Shown: one piece after another, positions 61,201 to 64,000 of the stretch
How the letters are laid out: every line of letters starts with the position of its first letter
Numbering within the stretch: the stretch's first letter is position 1
NCBI GenBank assembly: GCA_963556195.1
Contig: OY744523.1
Location: 80,226,497-80,290,496 of the forward strand
DNA: 64,000 nt
DNA from: Sepiola atlantica
Taxonomy: Eukaryota; Mollusca; Cephalopoda; Sepiida; Sepiolidae
Direction of reading: 5' to 3'
Made by a program: the position numbers and the translations under genes
Notes under the pieces: generated by a model
Seen by the model: the letters and a program-made list of their open reading frames with translations, nothing else
Told to the model about the DNA's origin: nothing
The model's database searches: none

Positions 61201-63050
61201 ATAGTTGTGTGTCACTCTGCTGACGATTATGATTGTATATCAGCAAATATGAATAACAAAAGAATGATAGTTGTGTGTCACTCTGCTGACGATTATGATT
61301 GTATATCAGTAAATATGAATAACAAAAGAATGATGGTTGTGTGTCACTCTGCTGACGATTATGATTGTATATCAGCAAATATGAATAACAAAAGAATGAT
61401 GGTTGTGTGTCACTCTGCTGATGATTATTATTGTATATCAGCAAATATGAATAACAAAAGAATGATAGTTGTGTGTCACTCTGCTGATGATTATTATTGT
61501 ATATCAGCAAATATGAATAACAAAAGAATGATAGTTGTGTGTCACTCTGCTGATGATTATTATTGTATATCAGCAAATATGAATAAGCAAAAGAATGATA
61601 GTTGTGTGTCACTCTGCTGACGATTATGATTGTATATCAGCAAATATGAATAACAAAAGAATGATGGTTGTGTGTCACTCTGCTGATGATTATTATTGTA
61701 TATCAGCAAATATGAATAACAAAAGAATGATAGTTGTGTCACTCTGCTGATGATTATTATTGTATATCAGCAAATATGAATAACAAAAGAATGATGGTTG
61801 TGTGCCACTCTGCTGACGATTATTATTGTATATCAGTTCATATTAATGGGCAAAATAATGATGGTTTTTTGTAACTCTGCTGACGATTATGATTGTATAT
61901 CAGTAAATATGAATAAGTAAAAGAATGATAGTTGTGTGTAACTCCGGTGACGATTATGATTGTATATCAGCAAATATTAATAAGCAAAAGAATGATAGTT
62001 GTGTTTCACTCAGCTGACGATTATGATTGTATATCTGCAAATATTAATAAGCAAAAGAATGATAGTTGTGTCACTCTGCTGACGATTATGATTGTATATC
62101 AGCAAATATTAATAAGCAAAAGAATGATAGTTGTGTCACTCTGCTAAGATTATGATTGTATATCAGTAAATATGAATAGGCAAAAGAATGATAGTTGTGT
62201 GTCACTCAGCTGACGATTATGATTGTATATCAGTAAATATGAATAAACAAAAAAATGATTGTTGTGTGTAACTCCGCTGACGATTATGATTGTATATCAG
62301 TAAATATGAATAAGCAAAAGAATGATGGTTGTGTGTCACTCTGCTGAGATTATGATTGTATATCAGTAAATATGAATAAGCAAAAGAATGGTGGTTGTGT
62401 GTCACTCTGCTGAGATTATGATTGTATATCAGTAAATATGAATAAGCAAAAGAATGATAGTTGTGTGTCACTCTACTGAAGATTATGATTGTATATCAGT
62501 AAATATGAATAAGCAAAAGAATGATAGTTGTGTGTCACTGTGCTGACGATTATGATTGTATATCAGCAAATATGAATAAGCAAAAGAATGATAGTTGTGT
62601 GTCACTCTGCTGATGATTATTATTGTATATCAGCAAATATGAATAAGCAAAAGAATGATAGTTGTGTGTCACTGTGCTGACGATTATGATTGTATATCAG
62701 CAAATATGAATAAGCAAAAGAATGATAGTTGTGTGTCACTCTGCTGATGATTATTATTGTATATCAGCAAATATGAATAAGCAAAAGAATGATAGTTGTG
62801 TGTCACTCTGCTGACGATTATAATTGTATATCAGCAAATATGAATAAGCAAAAGAATGATTGCTTTGTGTCACTCTGTTCATGATTTTGATTGTATCAGC
62901 TTCATTCCAACTTGTTTAAGTTTTTAGCTTGGAAAAAAAGTTTTCAAATTAATTTTTGAGATTTTATTTTAGGATGATTTTGATGAAGAGAGGCAGACAA
63001 ATCTTGCAGCTGTACTTAGTTCCTTGCAAATGTGGACACAAAATAATATG
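22896..63050 (+). CDS. SRP72: Signal recognition particle 72-kDa subunit, first five coding exons (partial)
   Basis: SRP72 binds SRP RNA together with SRP68 in the cytosolic particle that targets nascent secretory proteins to the ER. Its N-terminus is a TPR-like helical array. Five exons (22896-22983, 33518-33635, 40093-40213, 54157-54222, 62973-63050) splice into 471 bases, 157 codons, with all GT/AG sites and phases consistent. Several stretches align by eye with vertebrate SRP72: SKVVCLIHLGRFDEAL, FEKAYCEYRLN, LYRLEHYEEC and DDFDEERQTNLAAV. The start ATG has A at -3. Full-length SRP72 is near 670 residues, so about three quarters lies beyond the window. Introns are 10.5, 6.5, 13.9 and 8.8 kb and are filled with mobile elements and satellite DNA. 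Confidence 0.92.
22984..23563. other. Start of SRP72 intron 1, no feature recognised
   Basis: AT-rich intron. Open frames such as 23272-23523 are low-complexity and show no family resemblance. Confidence 0.5.
23564..23852. mobile_element. MITE-like palindromic element
   Basis: It starts GGTACTTCTGCAATTTACG and ends with the near-perfect reverse complement, CGTAAACTGCAGAAGTACC. Inside, a second strong inverted repeat pairs ACTTTCACAGATTAGGACCC-like arms around 23660-23752. It encodes nothing. A related ACTTCTGCAGTTT hairpin recurs at 32384-32413. Flanks are A-rich, so no clear target duplication can be called. Confidence 0.65.
23940..24173 (+). mobile_element. Merlin-like (IS1016/ISXO2 type) transposon 5' fragment
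   Basis: An ATG near 24069 opens MNFYDLCQRVESPKRLIEFC, then QQRSLLEK and a stop. This resembles the conserved N-terminus of ISXO2/Merlin-type transposases. It is cut off by the BEL/Pao LTR at 24174. The upstream ~100 bp (GGAAGCG, CCAATCAGGA) is shared with 30425-30600. The family call rests on a short segment. Confidence 0.4.
24174..24467 (+). repeat. 5' LTR (294 bp)
   Basis: Begins TGTCGAAAAACCAAGTG and ends TTCCACA. Preceded by AAAAA (24169-24173). It lacks the TTATTAAAGAG segment present in the 3' copy. Confidence 0.88.
24526..29824 (+). pseudogene. BEL/Pao gag-pol polyprotein with PHD finger (two stops, one frameshift)
   Basis: Start ATG at 24526 (MADRQEDLL); an open frame from 24250 would begin inside the LTR. 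Domain order: a Pao-type gag with FWNFLSRFENCV (DUF1759-like); aspartic protease with LLDTGSRRTYL; RT with LADIKKAFLMI and FYVDNLVTT. RNase H has CDASAEAYGFAVYV. The integrase zinc region ends CTLCRR. The integrase core follows with GIDFTG, YCDNAKTFLGSG and WERCIQTIK. A DUF5641-like integrase C-terminus comes next (LKVNDVVLVKSPLKPRPFW), then PHD and AT-hook. No CCHC knuckle precedes the protease. Breaks: TAG 27727-27729 (a Trp site), TGA 28147-28149, and a frame change near 29190. YVDN replaces the usual YVDD; I recall this variant in some Pao elements. Confidence 0.88.
29636..29824 (+). other. PHD finger and AT-hook-like tail of the BEL/Pao polyprotein
   Basis: Cys4-His-Cys3 pattern: CPVC, then CDLC, then H and C in WFHFGC, then CPEC. 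The spacing is C-X2-C-X11-C-X2-C-X4-H-X2-C-X14-C-X2-C. The surrounding residues MIGCD, DEWFH and KWYCPEC strongly recall the TAF3 class of PHD fingers, which bind histone H3 trimethylated on Lys4. The Trp in DEWFH is the aromatic-cage position in that class. The protein ends in RKRRRGRPS, which contains the AT-hook core RGRP, before TAA at 29822-29824. It would place a chromatin-reader module directly behind integrase. Confidence 0.88.
30103..30407 (+). repeat. 3' LTR (305 bp)
   Basis: Begins TGTGGAAAAACC, ends TTCCACA, followed by AAAAA (30408-30412). An extra 11 bases distinguish it from the 5' copy. The preceding ~280 bp after the pol stop are non-coding. Confidence 0.88.
30425..30700 (+). 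mobile_element. Second Merlin-like 5' fragment
   Basis: It shares TTCCGTGACT, GGAAGCG, CCAATCAGGAT and the start MNFQQLCQSLESTEQVMNFC with 23940-24173, then reaches a stop. It is not the continuation of the upstream copy across the BEL insertion but a second, homologous 5' end. Confidence 0.4.
30954..32545. repeat. 1.6 kb nested foldback (multiple inverted repeats)
   Basis: Outer arms: 30954-31060 pairs with the reverse complement of about 32440-32545 (shared GTACCTAATATTAAA and GGTTAAAAATAAGTAA). Middle: 31085-31140 pairs with about 31945-32005 (AACTTTGAATTATCT). Inner: 31143-31290 pairs with 31463-31565 (GAATTCACAACAGCAAGCC). A further pair with AACACCTATTTGAT occurs at about 31400, 32050 and 32420. 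No coding sequence. It is a MITE or foldback cluster in intron 1. Confidence 0.7.
32546..33517. other. End of SRP72 intron 1, no gene supported
   Basis: A minus-strand frame at 33078-33356 (92 codons, with VHEVLGNAVASCG) is the only protein-like stretch. It has no recognised family or partner exon. Confidence 0.4.
33518..33635 (+). CDS. SRP72: SRP72 exon 2
   Basis: Acceptor TTTACAG ends at 33517. It encodes FHSKVVCLIHLGRFDEALTA, the first TPR-like unit. Donor GTAAGA at 33636, phase 2 (AA|T gives Asn). Confidence 0.92.
33636..35519. other. SRP72 intron 2, first part
   Basis: AT-rich. Contains a dispersed repeat at about 34133-34210 (GAACTCAAAATAGACAA) that recurs at 46930-47010, and an AT palindrome at 34510-34560. 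No gene seen. Confidence 0.45.
35520..38010. repeat. Three copies of a palindromic non-coding repeat
   Basis: Copies at about 35520-35850, 35870-36130 and 37680-38010 share ACGCACAGGATTTAT, TAAAACGCTAGAATGGCC, GGAAATGGTG and a terminal AAACTGATCCCCACTCTAAA. In the third copy the same block appears inverted (37680-37800) and then direct (37895-38000), so the full element is probably a long palindrome. Between copies 2 and 3, minus-strand coding-like sequence (about 36840-37240, with EFVPGMRHCVTNDG and stops) has no recognised family. Confidence 0.6.
38011..40092. other. SRP72 intron 2, last part
   Basis: Poly-T/A runs, an (AT)n run at 38997-39017 and no supported gene. Short open frames (39237-39464, 39578-39901) show nothing recognisable. 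Confidence 0.45.
40093..40213 (+). CDS. SRP72: SRP72 exon 3
   Basis: Acceptor is a T-run plus CAG ending at 40092. It encodes LNFEKAYCEYRLNKTNEAL and ends ELLAQV. Donor GTGAGT at 40214, phase 0. The YCEYRLN core is the most conserved segment seen. Confidence 0.93.
40214..41159. other. Start of SRP72 intron 3
   Basis: AT-rich. A LINE/SINE-tail-like sentence (GGTTGGCATCAGGAATGGCA) at about 41055-41080 resembles the 3' tail of molluscan RTE/SINE elements. Otherwise nothing. Confidence 0.4.
41165..41275 (+). pseudogene. 5S rRNA-like sequence
   Basis: GTTAAGCGACGTGGAGCCTG, then CAGTATCAGATGGGTGAC, then GGCGCTGTA follow the 3' two thirds of 5S rRNA: AAGCTAAGCAGGG, GGGCCTGGTTAGTA, GGATGGGAGAC, GGTGCTGTA. 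They come in order and with nearly native spacing, so the internal Pol III control region (A box, C box) is partly recognisable. Too diverged for a working 5S gene. It lies about 130 bases upstream of a LINE endonuclease on the same strand. Confidence 0.65.
41276..42400 (+). mobile_element. LINE endonuclease fragment (RTE-like)
   Basis: Across several frames the apurinic-type endonuclease of a non-LTR element can be followed: FLERRYIDLCCIQETHWRD (catalytic Glu in QET), then GIFIADRWVEKV, then FTALFVYAPLL, a GHVG-type remnant, TVDYLLVRKKDRK and the final His segment QHKPF. Stops lie near 41650 and frames shift near 41805 and 41935. The sequence degrades into linker before any RT motif, so the copy is 3' truncated. 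Orientation is sense to SRP72. Confidence 0.7.
42401..43939. other. No gene; microsatellites
   Basis: (AGT)n at about 42950-42965 and (TA)n at about 43659-43697 followed by (GA)n to 43713. Nothing else recognised. Confidence 0.5.
43940..44480 (+). pseudogene. Fragment of an uncharacterised transposon-borne protein
   Basis: Broken + strand frames contain LSGEHAFGDLDF, then KRNQTATWLGGLSSTEHQF, then a basic helical segment in the 44109-44327 frame. I recall a similar block (cysteine/acidic motif, then lysine-rich, then TSWL) from uncharacterised multicopy proteins in invertebrate genomes. The frame is interrupted by stops near 44060 and 44325. Identity is weak. Confidence 0.3.
44481..47040. 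other. No gene supported
   Basis: Two minus-strand frames (45935-46159, Lys-rich; 46459-46734) are protein-like in length only. A dispersed repeat at 46930-47010 matches 34133-34210. Confidence 0.4.
47041..47640. repeat. Degenerate tandem repeat with CTAAACTTCCGAATAAA core
   Basis: At least five spaced units share (G/C)TAAACTTC(C/T)GAATAAA preceded by AAAAAGTTT (about 47080, 47210, 47475, 47535, 47595). Spacing is irregular (60-130 bp). A U2-like snRNA fragment sits in the gap at 47360-47430. Confidence 0.5.
47360..47432 (-). pseudogene. U2 snRNA-like fragment
   Basis: On the minus strand, CTTGGCTTTTTGGCTAGAAG then CAAAGTGTAGTATCTGTTCT corresponds to the highly conserved 5' end of U2 snRNA. 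That end reads CTCGGCCTTTTGGCTAAGAT, then CAAGTGTAGTATCTGTTCTT, and includes the branch-point recognition stretch. A TGTCCTCGG segment follows. The 3' two thirds of U2 is missing, so it is a truncated pseudogene or a snRNA-derived repeat. Confidence 0.7.
48317..48321. repeat. Target-site duplication GGTAA (left)
   Basis: Five bases directly before CACAG; identical to 51765-51769. Confidence 0.85.
48322..48351. repeat. Left terminal inverted repeat
   Basis: CACAGG at the tip, GGACATTTGGGCA at positions 15-27. It matches the right end with a 5-base gap. The first five bases agree with the RSS heptamer CACAGTG. Confidence 0.7.
48395..48720 (+). repeat. 144-bp subterminal tandem repeats inside the RAGL element
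   Basis: Units start at 48395 and 48539 (GAAGCGAAATTTCAAGAGCT) and a truncated third starts near 48705. Each carries AACGGCCCAAAATCACATTT and GGCACAAAATTGATCATAGA. They lie between the left terminus and the transposase start. Confidence 0.8.
48888..51072 (+). pseudogene. RAG1-like transposase, frameshifted in two places
   Basis: RAG1-family enzymes are DDE recombinases that make hairpin double-strand breaks at paired RSS-like ends. Frames 48888-49799, 49793-50524 and 50518-51072 follow one another with two frameshifts (about 49790 and 50480) and no other stops, ~730 residues in all. Candidate catalytic residues: Asp in GFDGSG (49719-49721), Asp in LHGLMRSVDMFMK (50306-50308), Glu in LESCNK (50818-50820; RAG1 has NESGNK around E962). 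The structural zinc ligands match RAG1: CDLC (50066-50077) and HKVLAH (50737-50754; RAG1 HKTLAH). A C-terminal CCHC knuckle, CKLCELRGHHTRYC, follows the core. The N-terminal ~230 residues show no recognised domain. Confidence 0.85.
51221..51317. repeat. Internal inverted repeat in the RAGL 3' region
   Basis: CCGGGATAGGGCACATA (about 51222-51238) pairs with TATGTGCCCTATCCCGG (about 51300-51316), with a ~60-base loop. It lies between the transposase stop and the right terminus. Confidence 0.8.
51728..51764. repeat. Right terminal inverted repeat
   Basis: Read inward on the minus strand: CACAGTG (exact RSS heptamer consensus), a G-rich spacer, GGACATTAGGCA, then an A-rich run AAAAAAG. Confidence 0.75.
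51765..51769. repeat. Target-site duplication GGTAA (right)
   Basis: Five bases directly after the right terminus CACTGTG (51758-51764). Confidence 0.85.
51770..52822. other. No gene; (AT)n microsatellite at 52217-52273
   Basis: Intronic sequence with an (AT)n run. Nothing else was recognised. Confidence 0.5.
52823..54058. repeat. 26-27 bp polypyrimidine minisatellite, ~45 copies
   Basis: The unit is CTTGCTCTCCTTTCTTTT with a CCCTTCCC tail, varying in T-run length. Almost every base on the + strand is C or T apart from the single G per unit. Because 27 is divisible by 3, all six frames stay open for hundreds of codons; these are not genes. It ends ~98 bases before exon 4 of SRP72. Confidence 0.95.
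54157..54222 (+). CDS. SRP72: SRP72 exon 4
   Basis: A 22-codon exon, LYRLEHYEECHTLYKQLIKN and SE, between acceptor TTTCAG (ends 54156) and donor GTAATT (54223). It lies only ~98 bases after a long polypyrimidine minisatellite. Confidence 0.92.
54575..56429. repeat. 66-67 bp satellite array, part 1
   Basis: The unit reads GAATGATGGTTGTGTGTC, then a CTCTGCTGACGATTATGATT block, then GTATATCAGTAAATATGAAT, then AAGCAAAA. Spacing here is mostly 67. Variants differ at CCCTCTAC, CCGTCTGC and CACTCTGC. The array starts inside SRP72 intron 4. Confidence 0.95.
56430..56987. repeat. Non-satellite insertion splitting the array
   Basis: The satellite breaks off within GATTGTATAT and resumes at CAGTAAATATGAAT near 56988. 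The insert holds a (TGTC)n-like stretch (56462-56480), a minus-strand tRNA-like SINE, long G/C/A/T homopolymers (56740-56870), and a hairpin CTAGCAAAAATAGAC...TCTATTTTCGCTAG at its right edge. Confidence 0.7.
56525..56612 (-). mobile_element. tRNA-derived SINE head
   Basis: On the minus strand GTGGTGGAGCAGATGATAGC (A-box region) is followed after ~35 bases by GGTTGCGAGTTCGAATC (B box). The cloverleaf is not intact, so it is a SINE promoter rather than a tRNA gene. Confidence 0.6.
56988..62901. repeat. 66-67 bp satellite array, part 2
   Basis: Same monomer as part 1; the two parts hold roughly 115-120 units. From about 58700 many units end AATAACAAAA instead of AATAAGCAAAA, giving a 66-bp period. 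That keeps frames open on both strands for up to 194 codons. The array ends ~70 bases before SRP72 exon 5. Confidence 0.95.
59461..62372. repeat. 1,456-bp higher-order tandem duplication in the satellite
   Basis: Copy 1 at about 59461-60916 and copy 2 at about 60917-62372. Variant monomers recur in the same order exactly 1,456 bases apart, for example TCTCACTCTG, CATATTAATGGGCAAAATAA, TTTTTTGTAAC, CTCTGCTAAG. Only scattered differences were noticed. Confidence 0.85.
62973..63050 (+). CDS. SRP72: SRP72 exon 5
   Basis: A 26-codon exon starting DDFDEERQTNLAAVLSSLQM, matching the YDEERKTNLSAV region of vertebrate SRP72. Acceptor TTTTAG ends at 62972; donor GTAAAT at 63051. The satellite array ends about 70 bases upstream. 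Confidence 0.92.
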
Positions 63051-63465
63051 GTAAATTTTCTTTTTCTGACTTTGTTTAAAATTTGTTATCAGAAACCATT
63101 TTTTCTGTGATTTAATATAAATGAATGCTTTGTCTATAAAGATAATTTCTTTAATTTTAGATAATACATGCTTATTCTATAGTGAATCAACTCTAGTCAT
63201 CATCTTAAATCAGAAAACTAATATCAAATTTAGTAAGAAATATAAAATATCAGATATGTATCACTGTTTTAAAATGTTAACAGAATTTTTTTGTTCAACT
63301 TTATTTGTAAATATACAAACGAGGTGTCCTAGATGAAATGAAACCGATGAAATGAATCTAAACTGATTGTTGTGTGTCGCTCTACTGACGATTAATTTCT
63401 TTCTATGGACAGATGTCCATAGAAATAAATTAGCTTTGTGAATTGTACCAGAAAATTGTTTTTGA
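63051..63465. other. SRP72 intron 5, start
   Basis: It contains a lone partial satellite monomer (63362-63394: GATTGTTGTGTGTCGCTCTA, then CTGACGATTA). A perfect hairpin follows (63392-63430, TTCTATGGAC/GTCCATAGAA). No coding sequence. Confidence 0.6.
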
Positions 63466-64000
63466 ATTTTGCAAAATAGGATTAATAGTTACAACTTTTT
63501 ATAGTCAATGTATGTTATATAATAGTCAACGTATGTTATATTGCTACTGAATGAAAACATTAAAATATATATTTGCTTACACATTAACTACATAATTAGT
63601 AAGTTATTTGTAATTTAATAAGTTTGAAACACATCAATTTTGTTTTGATGAAAAACAACTCTCAAGAAATGTAAACCGATTTAACAAAACAAAAAACAAC
63701 TTAAAATTATAGGACATTTTAGTTTTAAGATTGAATTGATTCTGTTAAAACTAAAATGTCCTATAATTTTAAGTTGTATTGTTTTGTTTTTGTAAATCGG
63801 TTTACATTTCTTGAGAGTTGTTTTTCATCAAAACAAAATTGATGTGTTTCAAACTTATTAAATTACAAATAACTTACTAATTATGTAGTTAATGTGTAAG
63901 CAAAATATATATTTTAATGTTTTCATTCAGTAGCAATATATCATATCTTAGACTGTGACTATTAAAAGTTGTAACTATTAATCCTATTTTGCATTCATTC
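63466..64000. repeat. Large near-perfect palindrome reaching the window edge
   Basis: The left arm (about 63466-63728) is the reverse complement of the right arm (63745 to about 64000) around a 16-base loop. Shared blocks include AGGATTAATAGTTACAACTT, AACACATCAATTTTGTTTTG and AGGACATTTTAGTTTTAA. A few small indels lie near the outer ends. It encodes nothing and looks like a foldback/MITE; it may continue past 64000. Confidence 0.9.

Noticed and set aside
59572..61620. Open frames of 184-194 codons on both strands
   Set aside because: They are products of the 66-bp satellite period; both strands and both duplicated blocks are equally open.
54575..62901. CRISPR-like regular repeats
   Set aside because: There are no unique spacers; the whole unit repeats as satellite DNA in an animal intron.

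Overview
The window is animal nuclear DNA. It has canonical GT/AG introns of 6 to 14 kb, no operons, and dense mobile elements of metazoan families: Ty3/gypsy, BEL/Pao, RTE-like and CR1/Jockey-like LINEs, tRNA-derived SINE, MITE-like hairpins, satellite DNA and a RAG1-like transposon. The repeat styles suggest a mollusc, probably a cephalopod, but that is inference and no species-diagnostic sequence was recognised.

The only host gene I can support is SRP72, the 72-kDa signal recognition particle subunit, on the + strand. Five coding exons lie at 22896-22983, 33518-33635, 40093-40213, 54157-54222 and 62973-63050. All junctions are GT/AG and the phases fit, giving 157 codons over about 40 kb; the gene continues past the window. 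Its presumed promoter (about 22700-22895) has three ETS-like motifs.

Upstream of the gene (1-22500) is a graveyard of nested retroelements. It holds an RTE tail (1-300), a dead Ty3/gypsy element (1068-4375), and a minus-strand LINE (about 7100-11180) split by an internally deleted gypsy element (8206-10750, TSD TTATG). It also holds an old gypsy element (about 11380-22196) interrupted by an LTR-like insertion that is itself interrupted by a younger 4.6 kb gypsy element (13265-17888, TSD CCTTA).

Intron 1 carries a hairpin MITE, a young BEL/Pao element (24174-30407) whose pol ends in a PHD finger plus an AT-hook-like tail, two flanking Merlin-like transposase starts, and a 1.6 kb nested foldback. 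Intron 2 has a family of palindromic repeats. Intron 3 has a 5S rRNA-like sequence next to a LINE endonuclease, a U2 snRNA-like fragment, and a complete but frameshifted RAG1-like transposon (48322-51764). That transposon has CACAG/CACAGTG termini and a perfect 5-bp duplication GGTAA. Intron 3 ends with a 1.2 kb polypyrimidine minisatellite abutting exon 4. Intron 4 is almost wholly an 8.3 kb array of 66-67 bp satellite with a 1,456 bp higher-order duplication. Intron 5 begins with a stray satellite monomer and ends in a large palindrome that reaches the window edge.

The most notable items are the RAG1-like transposon with RSS-like ends, the BEL/Pao element carrying a TAF3-like chromatin-reader module, and a textbook -1 frameshift signal between gag and pol in the 8206-10750 element.
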